A stretch of 7,059 nt of DNA, taken from NCBI GenBank assembly GCA_023145485.1, contig JAGLDT010000054.1, forward strand, positions 1-7,059. The letters run 5' to 3'. The stretch is from Cocleimonas sp. GTDB lineage: Bacteria; Pseudomonadota; Gammaproteobacteria; Thiotrichales; Thiotrichaceae. Below the pieces are notes generated by a model. It saw nothing but the letters and a program-made list of their open reading frames with translations. It was not told the origin of the DNA and did no database searches. How positions within the stretch are numbered: the stretch's first letter is position 1; each line of letters opens with the position of its first letter. The position numbers were made by a program, and so were the translations under genes. Of the stretch, positions 1 through 6,066 are shown piece by piece.

Positions 1-494
1 GGTATGCGAAAGTTATTTATAAGGTCGATTTAAAAGGTAACTCTAGTCTTTTCTGGACTAATAAAACGGGTATAGCAAGCGGTGCAAATGGGCTAGACTT
101 CCATAAAGATGGTTACCTATTGGTTTCTATACTTAGTGTTAATGATAAAGGACTTTATGCCGATTACGGATTGGTTAAAATACCCGTAAATGATCCTCAA
201 TCTGCTAAAATCGTAAAATTCACCAATACTGGGTTTACTGGCTTTGATGGAATGGTTTTTAACGCGAAAGGAAACGTGGTTGGCGTAACGAACAATGGAA
301 AAACACCCGGTGGAAATCTATTGATGGAATTGTCGAGTAAAAATGATTGGGAATCAGCGACAGTTATAAACACTAAAGCGATACCTGCAAGTACAACGGT
401 AGCTATAACACCCGATAATCAGCAATTTGTACTTAATCAGGATTTTTCAAATGACTCTGCAAAGAATTGGACAGTAAAAAAAGTTAAATTTTAG
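1..494 (+). CDS. Beta-propeller (SMP-30/gluconolactonase-like) protein, 3' part
   Basis: This is the C-terminal 163 residues of a longer protein whose start lies left of the window; the frame is open from base 3 to the TAG at 492-494. It holds blade-like strands with a hydrophobic-x-aromatic-x3-G-x-hydrophobic pattern: GLDFHKDGYLLVS (about residues 30-42 of the visible part), then GMVFNAKGNVVGVTN, then VAITPDNQQFVLNQ. Such spacing is typical of six-bladed propellers of the SMP-30/gluconolactonase/NHL type, many of which are secreted or periplasmic; export cannot be judged here because the N-terminus is missing. A TTG near base 120 could be mistaken for a start, but the frame continues upstream without a stop and with the same protein character, so that start is not credible. 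The substrate is unknown, and a non-enzymatic propeller is equally possible. Two hairpins follow the stop. Confidence 0.75.
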   Translation, partial: YAKVIYKVDLKGNSSLFWTNKTGIASGANGLDFHKDGYLLVSILSVNDKGLYADYGLVKIPVNDPQSAKIVKFTNTGFTGFDGMVFNAKGNVVGVTNNGKTPGGNLLMELSSKNDWESATVINTKAIPASTTVAITPDNQQFVLNQDFSNDSAKNWTVKKVKF

Positions 495-501
495 TAGGAT
501 C

Positions 502-524
502 GGGGTAGATGTTTCGTCTACCTC
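502..524 (+). other. Hairpin just after the propeller gene
   Basis: GGGGTAGAT at 502-510 pairs with GTCTACCTC at 516-524 around a 5-nt loop, giving 9 bp with two G-T wobbles. It starts 7 bases after the stop codon. No T-run follows, so by itself it is not a classic intrinsic terminator; it may protect the 3' end of the mRNA or work together with the larger hairpin at 550-582. Confidence 0.4.
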
Positions 525-549
525 GTACAATGCCCTGAATATCTTAATC

Positions 550-582
550 AACACTCGCTCAAATTTTATTTGGGCGAGTGTT
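550..582 (+). terminator. Long stem-loop, probable terminator of the propeller gene
   Basis: AACACTCGCTCAAAT (550-564) and ATTTGGGCGAGTGTT (568-582) form a 15-bp stem with one T-G wobble and a TTT loop. It lies in the spacer between the propeller gene and the next plus-strand gene. The tail TGTTTGTC is only partly T-rich, and the opposite strand has no T-run at all, so termination on the plus strand is likely but not certain. Confidence 0.5.
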
Positions 583-638
583 TGTCAAGAGCGTTGTTTA
601 ACTTTTGGGGTAGCAAACGAAGTTAGTTGGGATTCCAA

Positions 639-1046
639 ATGAAAAATGCAATAGATATATTCTTTAATAAACAAACTGATAGTGAATCACTTATTCAACA
701 ACAAGGTCATGTGTCCCTTGATGCAGAGGAAATTAAGGCACAGATTGTTGGTAAAACCTTTTTGGGGAGCTTTCCTCCAGCTTTTAAATACATTATTTTA
801 GTTAACAAAGATGGAAGTCTTGAAGGTAAAAATAATTACCAACATTACGATATGGGGAAATGGACAATTAGTGCTAAAACTAATACGTTAAGCGTGAGCT
901 GGGATTTAGGTTGGGCAAAAAGCACTAACAATGTTTATGTGGTGGATAATGTGGTTAAAATGTTTGATACCACCTCAGGTAAATTGAATACAAGCTTTGA
1001 TGAACAGATTGAAGCTGTCCAGAGCATTAAGGTATTTAAGATATAG
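639..1046 (+). CDS. Hypothetical small beta-rich protein, DUF995-like
   Basis: A 135-residue protein of unknown function. After a polar N-terminus (1-27) comes a region that reads like small lipocalin-like or DUF995-type proteins: an opening SLDAEEIKAQIVGKTFLG (26-43), a strand then turn NKDGSLEGK (56-64), DMGKWTI (71-77) and a Trp at 88, in the order 'G-x-T...DG...G-x-W-x-I...W'. In that kind of protein the segment normally follows a signal peptide, but none is visible here: MKNAIDIFFNK is not a leader. I chose ATG 639, preceded by a weak GGGA, over the in-frame TTG at 627, which sits directly after a stop and has no ribosome site. The missing leader could mean a cytoplasmic protein or a gene that lost its 5' end. 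The domain assignment is inference from pattern only. Confidence 0.6.
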   Translation: MKNAIDIFFNKQTDSESLIQQQGHVSLDAEEIKAQIVGKTFLGSFPPAFKYIILVNKDGSLEGKNNYQHYDMGKWTISAKTNTLSVSWDLGWAKSTNNVYVVDNVVKMFDTTSGKLNTSFDEQIEAVQSIKVFKI

Positions 1047-1073
1047 CTAGGTACTCAATCGGGTATCTTGGCT
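1045..1073 (+). other. Hairpin overlapping the stop of the 639-1046 gene
   Basis: AGCTAGGTAC (1045-1054) can pair with GTATCTTGGCT (1063-1073), with one bulged base and two wobbles. It begins inside the TAG stop codon of the preceding gene. The bases after it are A-rich, not T-rich, so it is not an intrinsic terminator in the usual sense. Its right arm overlaps the proposed -35 box at 1068. Confidence 0.3.
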
Positions 1074-1097
1074 AAAAATATAATATGTGAGTAAAAT
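1068..1097 (+). promoter_or_regulatory. Candidate promoter for the toxin-like gene
   Basis: TTGGCT (1068-1073, 4/6 match to TTGACA) is followed after 18 bp by TAAAAT (1092-1097, 5/6 match to TATAAT). It would give a leader of roughly 130 nt before the Gp49-like gene. The surroundings are very AT-rich, so chance matches are common. Confidence 0.3.
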
Positions 1098-1133
1098 AAT
1101 AGTTGTTATAAAGTGTGAAACAATACAAATTAC

Positions 1134-1168
1134 AGAGGAGATTCTATCTTTCAACCTATAGATAGGAT
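1134..1168 (+). promoter_or_regulatory. Strong Shine-Dalgarno-like motif with adjoining hairpin in the leader
   Basis: AGAGGAG at 1134-1140 is the best ribosome-binding match in this part of the window, yet no ATG, GTG or TTG lies at a normal distance. It directly abuts a hairpin: ATTCTATCT (1141-1149) pairs with AGATAGGAT (1160-1168), 9 bp with one wobble and a 10-nt loop. The next possible starts are an ATG at 1167 that stops after two codons and a GTG at 1169 giving a 9-codon peptide. It may be a leader element for the downstream toxin-like gene or a remnant of a lost start. Confidence 0.25.
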
Positions 1169-1233
1169 GTGTTAGCAATACTGAGTAATGACTATTAAAA
1201 ATAGATTTCATGTTGAGCTTTGGTTATGATTTT

Positions 1234-1623
1234 ATGAAGATATTGTTAGTCGAAAAAAGTAAAATAACACGCCCGTTATATTTGTTTTTTGACGGGGTAT
1301 CAGAAGGACTTTGTATTAAGATGTATAATAAATTCCAATCGTATGTGCAGTATGGAAGTGTTTATCATGGCAAACACCTTAAAACTTTAAATTCAAAAAT
1401 TTGGAAATATAAAGGCACTATTTATAAGCTTAGAGTTGATAATGGTAACGAATCAGCAAGGGTGCTTTTTTCTAGAGAAAAAAATGGTAATTTAATAATC
1501 ATTCATGCTTTTTTGAAATCTACAAGAAAAACACCAGTGAAAGAAGCGCAACAAGCGATGAAAATTTATCAAACGCTAGAGTCCCTTGAAACAATCGTAT
1601 GGGATAGTGCTATTCAGCACTGA
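1234..1623 (+). CDS. Gp49/HigB-type toxin-like protein (RelE superfamily)
   Basis: A 129-residue protein matching the pattern of the phage-derived Gp49-like (DUF891) family, which includes HigB-type toxins that cut mRNA at the ribosome. The diagnostic core runs from residue 49 to 107: LKTLNSKIWKY, then IYKLR (63-67), ARVLF (75-79), then LIIIHAFLKSTRKTP (87-101), the beta strand and basic K-x-T-x-K-T-P segment typical of the family; a helix rich in Ala, Gln and Lys follows. I chose ATG 1234 because MKILLVEKSK fits the usual short N-terminus; ATG 1210 would add eight residues, and neither has a good ribosome site. Known relatives are normally followed or preceded by an Xre-type HTH antitoxin; no such gene is visible in the ~285 bp downstream or in the gene upstream. 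It may be an unpaired toxin, an inactive relic, or be neutralised from elsewhere. Activity is inferred, not shown. Confidence 0.7.
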   Translation: MKILLVEKSKITRPLYLFFDGVSEGLCIKMYNKFQSYVQYGSVYHGKHLKTLNSKIWKYKGTIYKLRVDNGNESARVLFSREKNGNLIIIHAFLKSTRKTPVKEAQQAMKIYQTLESLETIVWDSAIQH

Positions 1624-1908
1624 AAGACTTGTAAATTTCAGGTAAAGCCCCTTCTATTTTAAATAGTATTTATTATAGAATAAGGCGGTTAACTGACCTT
1701 TTTTTATTTTTAAGCTTGTTACTTCTTCTAATAGTCGATTATTTAAAATTACGCTATGCCAAGCCACATCGCGCGTATCACAAACCTTTGATGATTAGAT
1801 GTTGCTTAATATAAACCTCTCTATACTTAGCGTAAAAAAGGCTAGTTTTAAGCTTTATAATAAAAATATTCACAGTGAATACAGCTAGGTTGATGATGCT
1901 TTAGAAAA
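1624..1908. other. AT-rich convergent spacer without a supported gene
   Basis: This 285-bp stretch lies between the end of the toxin-like gene (plus) and the end of the hydrolase gene (minus). For the plus strand, a small GGTT/GACC stem is followed by a T-run at 1699-1705 and further Ts, a weak terminator at best. One plus-strand frame is open from 1635 to 1811 and encodes a Leu-rich hydrophobic stretch then a basic tail, but it has no ATG until near its end. No helix-turn-helix antitoxin can be read in the three plus-strand frames. Confidence 0.5.
1862..1881 (-). terminator. Possible intrinsic terminator of the lipoprotein hydrolase gene
   Basis: TATTCACAGTGAATA (1867-1881) is a perfect 15-bp palindrome with one central base. 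Read on the minus strand it gives a 6-bp stem with a 3-nt loop, followed by TTTTTA (1866-1861), 28 bp after the hydrolase stop codon. The stem is short and AT-rich, so termination would be weak; the perfect symmetry also suits a protein-binding site. Confidence 0.4.
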
Positions 1909-3294
1909 TCACTCTGATACTCCTTTATATTGTTGATAAAAATTATCAAAACAGTCTTTAAAATTAAACCAGTCACCCTTAAAACATAATGCATTTATTG
2001 CTTTGTCTTGACCCACATTGGTATCACGTTTATCTTGATTTTCGACAACTGCCGCCGTGATATAAGCGAGTACTTTTGCATTGGAGATATCATTATGATC
2101 ATTAATAAATTCTTTATCTGTCTTAATAAGAGAAATCGGTTCAAACGGTGATACGGGAAGAATTTCACCACAGTTATCGCCTCCTTCACAGGGGATATAT
2201 TTTCCCGCTATAGACCTTCCTGTAATAAATTTAGAATAATTTCCAATTGTTTTTCTATCAAGTAACCCTTCTTTTATCAAAATGCTTTTCTTTTGCCCTT
2301 CTTTACCTTCTTTGTCTGGATTATTTGGATACACCTTTCGTTCTAATGTCTCTTCTTTATAAAGCAGTGAAACACCAAAATATTGTCCTACTGGAAAAGC
2401 GTACTTATTAGCAAAATCGGCTTCCGAACTTAATATGTGTAGCAGTTTGGGTTGCTTTCTAGAATAACAGCGCTCATTAGTGGTTAATTCTTTTAGCTGG
2501 AACAGTTCATTCGCTTCTACTGCGGGGTTGATTAATACAATACTGTCTGAAAATGACTCTCCTTTGTAACATCCTGCTGCACAACGTTTACCAAAAAATG
2601 TGCGTGAGGGTAATTGACACAAACTAGGCAATACTTTTTTAGTATTAATTGTATGATAGATTAGGATGTCTTTCATTGAGGATAAAATAAGCGCAGCACC
2701 AAAGCTATGCCCTGAAATAACAAATACATTTTTATGACTCCCCGCCTCATTTTTAGTAATTTTATTTAAATGAACGAGTAGCTCAGACACTCCGCCTGTT
2801 CCCACTTGACGCGCTACGCTTTTTCTATCCCAGTAACTAGCAAAATTAAGATAAGAAAAAGGTAAATCCAAAGACTTTCCTCTCCAACCAATATATAAAC
2901 CAATCACTTTTCTTGGAAAAACCTTTTGACTCACTTTACTGATAGAGATTAATGCTTTTCTAAATTTCTCCACATCACCTGTTTTGCCACTGGCATTATG
3001 TTGCCAACCATGTGCATACACAACTAACATAACCCCCTGATCTTCACTTTCTTTTTTCTTAATATAGTCAAGCACAGCATTTAATTGCTTTCGATCAAAC
3101 AGATTACCTCTATCTGAGAATTCAACAAACGTAAGGTCATATTCTTTATGGTGTTCAATGGCTGAGTCAGTGCAATTGGAAACACAAACCGTTTCAACAT
3201 TATTTCTATATATTTTATTATGAGAACAACTACTGATTGATACGACAGTGGCAATCAGTAATAAAAAAAACACATAATATATTTTATATTTCAT
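1909..3294 (-). CDS. Lipoprotein alpha/beta hydrolase (putative esterase/lipase)
   Basis: A 461-residue predicted lipoprotein. The N-terminus KYKIYYVFFLLLIATVVSISSC is a signal peptide with the lipobox ISSC, so Cys23 would be lipidated and the protein tethered in the envelope. The alpha/beta-hydrolase core shows YAHGWQHNA (93-101, oxyanion region), the family-typical LYIGWRGKSL (133-142), a nucleophile elbow GHSFG with Ser197, SSEADF with a candidate acid Asp293, and a late DHNDI with candidate His400. Eleven cysteines after the leader, counting the lipobox one, suggest disulfides outside the cytoplasm. I chose ATG 3294, with AAGAGG 11 bp upstream (3306-3311), over the in-frame TTG at 3303, which lies only 2 bp from that site. 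It resembles uncharacterised bacterial hydrolases; the substrate (lipid, ester or peptide) is unknown. It appears to be transcribed alone; a short inverted repeat with a T-run follows its stop. Confidence 0.75.
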   Translation of the reverse strand: MKYKIYYVFFLLLIATVVSISSCSHNKIYRNNVETVCVSNCTDSAIEHHKEYDLTFVEFSDRGNLFDRKQLNAVLDYIKKKESEDQGVMLVVYAHGWQHNASGKTGDVEKFRKALISISKVSQKVFPRKVIGLYIGWRGKSLDLPFSYLNFASYWDRKSVARQVGTGGVSELLVHLNKITKNEAGSHKNVFVISGHSFGAALILSSMKDILIYHTINTKKVLPSLCQLPSRTFFGKRCAAGCYKGESFSDSIVLINPAVEANELFQLKELTTNERCYSRKQPKLLHILSSEADFANKYAFPVGQYFGVSLLYKEETLERKVYPNNPDKEGKEGQKKSILIKEGLLDRKTIGNYSKFITGRSIAGKYIPCEGGDNCGEILPVSPFEPISLIKTDKEFINDHNDISNAKVLAYITAAVVENQDKRDTNVGQDKAINALCFKGDWFNFKDCFDNFYQQYKGVSE

Positions 3295-3358
3295 AAAAAT
3301 CAACGCCTCTTAATTGTGATGGGATATTCTCTGAGGGAGGTTTCTATTCATTCTGAGT

Positions 3359-3478
3359 TTAGGAAGCTCCCTTTGTGATTTCTGCCAAAATTATTACCCC
3401 TGTGGTGCTGTAATGTATTGACTTATTCATATGGTCACATCGAATTCTTGTTAACGGCTCTAAACGCATACCATTCAT
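3359..3478 (-). CDS. Doubtful 39-residue ORF upstream of the hydrolase gene
   Basis: An ATG at 3478 opens a 39-codon frame (MNGMRLEPLTRIRCDHMNKS...) ending at TAA 3359-3361, inside the spacer between the esterase and the lipoprotein hydrolase genes. GAGAAGA precedes the ATG by 4-5 bp and could act as a ribosome site. I recognise no family, and it has no signal peptide or membrane segment. It may be a short leader peptide, a small protein, or chance. Confidence 0.2.
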   Translation of the reverse strand: MNGMRLEPLTRIRCDHMNKSIHYSTTGVIILAEITKGAS

Positions 3479-3486
3479 ATTATCTT

Positions 3487-3524
3487 CTCACTTAATTGTA
3501 GGTGATGGTTTAATTATAAGTGAG
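3487..3524 (-). promoter_or_regulatory. Inverted repeat with a TATAAT box upstream of the hydrolase gene
   Basis: CTCACTTA (3487-3494) and TAAGTGAG (3517-3524) form a perfect 8-bp inverted repeat around 22 bases. On the minus strand the left arm runs into a perfect TATAAT (bases 3518-3513), though no good -35 box lies 16-18 bp before it. The second arm overlaps the purine-rich ribosome-like site of the small ORF at 3359-3478. No T-run follows on either strand, so an operator or 5' leader hairpin is more likely than a terminator for the esterase gene. Confidence 0.3.
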
Positions 3525-3580
3525 CAAAGTTTAAACTACCCTCTCGGTTTTAATCACCCTTCCCTCGAAAGGCTGTATTT

Positions 3581-4243
3581 TTATAGCAAGACAGTCTTTA
3601 ACCATTGTCCAAGATCCATAATTTCTTCAGCGCATAAAGAATGCTCCATCGTATAGGAATACGCTTCAACACTAAAACCTGCTTGTTTCAATTCAGGCAC
3701 ATAAGTTTTCCAGCTAAGGAGTGGAATGACAGGATCATGGGTTCCATGCGCGGCAAAAATAGGGACTTTTTTCTGTAGGGCTGTCGTTTGCTTTAAGGTG
3801 CTTTCGGCAAAGGGTAGATAAGTGGAAAGTGCCACAATACCGGCGAGTGGTTTTGGATAACGCAAGCCTGTTTGTAGCGCAATCACGCCACCTTGGGAGA
3901 ACCCTGCTAAGAGGATATTTTCAGCCGCAATGCCTTTGGCAACTTCATGGTCTATTAGTTTGATAATCCAATCAACCGTCGTGAGTACATCCACTTCATT
4001 GGCGGTTTTACCGCGTTCAAGCGATAATAAATCATACCAAGCGCGCATTTCATAACCATTATTGACCGTCACAGGGCGAATCGGTGCATGAGGAAAAATA
4101 AAGCGGATTCCAACTTCTTTTGGTAGCTTCAACTCAGGGATTAGTGGGACAAAATCATGCCCATCGGCACCTAAACCATGCATCCAGATAACCGTTTTTG
4201 TAATGTGGTTAGCGGTTTCTATTATTTTACTTTCTAATTTCAT
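3581..4243 (-). CDS. Carboxylesterase / acyl-protein thioesterase-like hydrolase (Abhydrolase_2)
   Basis: A 220-residue cytoplasmic serine hydrolase of the phospholipase/carboxylesterase family, which includes Pseudomonas carboxylesterase II and eukaryotic acyl-protein thioesterases. The complete motif set is present: WMHGLGADGHDF (20-31, oxyanion loop), the family-typical IFPHAPIRPVTVNNG (49-63) and MRAWYD (66-71), nucleophile elbow GFSQGG with Ser116, HGTHDPVIP with Asp170, and MEHSLC with His201. Length and motif spacing are normal for the family. There is no signal peptide. Its ATG overlaps the lysA stop as ATGA (4 bp), so the two genes are very probably cotranscribed and translationally coupled; no separate ribosome site is evident. 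The family hydrolyses short- to medium-chain esters or thioesters. The physiological substrate here is unknown, and the link to lysine synthesis may be only shared transcription. Confidence 0.92.
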   Translation of the reverse strand: MKLESKIIETANHITKTVIWMHGLGADGHDFVPLIPELKLPKEVGIRFIFPHAPIRPVTVNNGYEMRAWYDLLSLERGKTANEVDVLTTVDWIIKLIDHEVAKGIAAENILLAGFSQGGVIALQTGLRYPKPLAGIVALSTYLPFAESTLKQTTALQKKVPIFAAHGTHDPVIPLLSWKTYVPELKQAGFSVEAYSYTMEHSLCAEEIMDLGQWLKTVLL

Positions 4244-5496
4244 GATGCGTCTGGCAGTAATGTTTCGTTGGCAAACAGAGAGTCTATCGTTTCCCGTTGG
4301 CGAATAACATAAGCTTGCTCGCCATCCACTAATATTTCTGTAACACGTGGGCGGGTATTGTAATTAGATGCCATCGTAAAACCATAAGCCCCCACCGAGC
4401 GTATCGCGAGTAGATCATTTTGTTGCAGATCTAGCTGACGATCCTTGCCTAAAAAATCACCTGACTCACAAATAGGGCCAACAACATCATACAGGCGTGT
4501 GCTTGGCGTGTGCTTTTTCTCTACGGGTATAATTTCTTGCCATGCTTGATACAATGCGGGACGAATTAAATCGTTCATCGCGGCATCAACAATGGCAAAA
4601 CTTTTTTCATCACCTTGCTTTAGATATTCGACTTGAGTGGCCAAAATAGCGCTATTCGCGGCAATTGCCCGTCCTGGTTCGATTAAGACTTCATAGTTTT
4701 TCAGTTTTTCATGGGTGAATAACTCTTTGGTATAATCCGCAGGAAGTGGTGGATTTTCATTATCATAGCGCACCCCTAAACCCCCGCCTAAATCAAGATG
4801 CTTTATAGCAATACCTTTCATTTCAAGTCGTTCAGCCAGTGAGATAAGACGCTCCAGCGCATCCATAAAGGGAGATAGTTCTGTTAATTGTGAACCAATA
4901 TGGCAGTCAATCCCCTCAATGTTAATATTCTCCATTGCCGCTGCACGCTCGTAGACCGCTTCAACTTGGTTAATATCAATCCCAAATTTATTTTCTTTTA
5001 AACCGGTGGAAATATACGGATGCGTTTTTGCATCCACGTCAGGATTAACGCGAATGGAAATTGCCGCCATTTTATTGATCTTGCCCGCCACCTCATTGAG
5101 GCGTTCCAGCTCTGCTTCTGATTCGATATTAAAACAACGAATACCAACCTCTAATGCCCGCTGCATTTCATCACTACGTTTACCAACACCTGAAAACACA
5201 ATTTTTTTAGGATCGCCCCCTGCTTTTAGGACGCGCTCTAACTCACCGACAGAGACAATATCAAAGCCTGACCCCAGTCGTGCAAATAAATTAAGAATGG
5301 CTATATTTGAACAGGCTTTTACAGAATAACAAATCAAATGCTTATGCTCACCAAAGGCATCATTAAACGCATTCCAATGGCGTTCTAATGTTTTTCTAGA
5401 GTAGATATAACAAGGGGTGCCATATTGCTCTGCAATTTTTTGCACCGCAATCTCTTCGGCAAAGAGGTGATTATCTTTATAGTTGAAATAATCCAT
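4240..5496 (-). CDS. lysA: Diaminopimelate decarboxylase
   Basis: LysA (EC 4.1.1.20) is a PLP enzyme that converts meso-diaminopimelate to L-lysine and CO2, the last step of the DAP pathway. The 418-residue length is normal. The TIM-barrel domain carries the PLP lysine in CYSVKACSN (Lys60), NPDVDAKTHPYISTG (151-165) with ENKFGI (168-173), CHIGSQ (198-203), the phosphate-binding LGGGLG (236-241) and EPGR (273-276). The C-terminal beta domain has CESGD (343-347), whose Cys is part of the neighbouring subunit's active site, and GAYGFTMASNYNTRPR (369-384). The start ATG 5496 gives the standard N-terminus MDYFNYKDNHLF; only a weak GAG lies upstream. It follows lptM by 91 bp in the same direction and overlaps the downstream esterase start by 4 bp. 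All key residues are intact. Confidence 0.97.
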   Translation of the reverse strand: MDYFNYKDNHLFAEEIAVQKIAEQYGTPCYIYSRKTLERHWNAFNDAFGEHKHLICYSVKACSNIAILNLFARLGSGFDIVSVGELERVLKAGGDPKKIVFSGVGKRSDEMQRALEVGIRCFNIESEAELERLNEVAGKINKMAAISIRVNPDVDAKTHPYISTGLKENKFGIDINQVEAVYERAAAMENINIEGIDCHIGSQLTELSPFMDALERLISLAERLEMKGIAIKHLDLGGGLGVRYDNENPPLPADYTKELFTHEKLKNYEVLIEPGRAIAANSAILATQVEYLKQGDEKSFAIVDAAMNDLIRPALYQAWQEIIPVEKKHTPSTRLYDVVGPICESGDFLGKDRQLDLQQNDLLAIRSVGAYGFTMASNYNTRPRVTEILVDGEQAYVIRQRETIDSLFANETLLPDAS

Positions 5497-5551
5497 AGTG
5501 ATTTAGCTCAGGTGAATAGTATTTAATCGTGAATAGAATGAGATGAAAGGC

Positions 5552-5579
5552 GGCTAGATTTACTATCGTTTATCCAGCC
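5552..5579 (-). other. Stem-loop between lptM and lysA
   Basis: On the minus strand GGCTGGAT pairs with ATCTAGCC (8 bp, one G-T wobble) around a 12-nt loop. It starts 9 bp after the lptM stop. No T-run follows, so it probably does not end transcription; it could stabilise the mRNA or reduce readthrough into lysA. Confidence 0.35.
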
Positions 5580-5587
5580 TATCATGA

Positions 5588-5743
5588 TTATTTTGTATTG
5601 GTTATTTGGGAAGGTTTATCAGGAAGATGAAGGTCTCCTTTCGTGCCACAAGCGCTCATGAGGCTAATAATAAACAAAAAGGCAATCATAATAAAAAACA
5701 ACCCGTTGCCCCAACAAATATTTTTAAAGAGAGAAGGTTTCAT
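5588..5743 (-). CDS. lptM: LptM-type small lipoprotein of the LPS translocon
   Basis: A 51-residue lipoprotein precursor. A basic start (MKPSLFKN) and hydrophobic stretch (about 15-29) lead to the lipobox MSAC, with Cys32 as the lipidated residue; the mature part CGTKGDLHLPDK matches the CG-x-KG-x-L-x-x-P signature of LptM (YifL). In E. coli LptM binds and helps mature the LptD/LptE outer-membrane translocon that inserts lipopolysaccharide. The mature peptide is only 20 residues, as expected for the family. GGATG lies 6-10 bp before the ATG. It heads a minus-strand unit with lysA, 91 bp downstream, the usual arrangement in gammaproteobacteria, which supports the call strongly. Confidence 0.88.
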   Translation of the reverse strand: MKPSLFKNICWGNGLFFIMIAFLFIISLMSACGTKGDLHLPDKPSQITNTK

Positions 5744-5774
5744 GCGGACATCCTAATTAAATTGCAAACGACAT

Positions 5775-5803
5775 AGTATAAAGTGCATGGGCAAATAAAT
5801 AAA
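5775..5803 (-). promoter_or_regulatory. Candidate promoter for lptM-lysA-esterase
   Basis: On the minus strand TATACT (5780-5775, 5/6 match to TATAAT) lies 17 bp after TTTATT (5803-5798, 3/6 match to TTGACA). The start point would be about 25 bp before the lptM ATG. The -10 box is good and the -35 weak. Confidence 0.4.
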
Positions 5804-5974
5804 TTTTATCTTTTCGGGAACTGTTTTTAATTATCTCTATCTTAGTGTTAGGTGTGGTTAATAAAATATGGGCTGTTTAACGTAACAACCACACCGATCC
5901 AGCAGGAATCATAGGTTACACTCAGCTGCATTTATCTTCCACCTATTGTTCTTGTTGGTTTTCATTTGAAGCCT

Positions 5975-5997
5975 TTTGTATTCTCATCAAATACAAA
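5975..5997. other. Inverted repeat in the lptM/SPOR divergent spacer
   Basis: TTTGTATT (5975-5982) and AATACAAA (5990-5997) form a perfect 8-bp inverted repeat around a 7-nt centre, 69 bp before the SPOR gene start. This position could be an operator or a leader hairpin. The rest of the ~320-bp spacer (5744-6066) shows only the lptM promoter candidate; I found no convincing promoter for the plus-strand gene and no small gene. Confidence 0.3.
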
Positions 5998-6066
5998 GAG
6001 CGCACATAAATAGTAAAAAAATACTTAAAATAACAACACTAATAAATCAATATCAAAGGTATTATT

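Noticed and set aside
120..494. TTG at 120 as the start of a short separate protein
   Set aside because: The same frame is open without a stop to base 3 and encodes continuous beta-propeller sequence, so the gene simply runs in from outside the window.
1995..2189. Minus-strand 64-codon frame
   Set aside because: It lies wholly inside the lipoprotein hydrolase gene on the same strand in another frame; the enclosing frame has a full set of hydrolase motifs.
3295..3303. TTG at 3303 as the hydrolase start
   Set aside because: It sits only 2 bp from the AAGAGG ribosome site; ATG 3294 has a workable spacing and gives a normal basic lipoprotein leader.
5006..5329. Plus-strand 107-codon frame
   Set aside because: It is antisense to lysA, whose frame is fully conserved; the peptide shows no recognisable domain.
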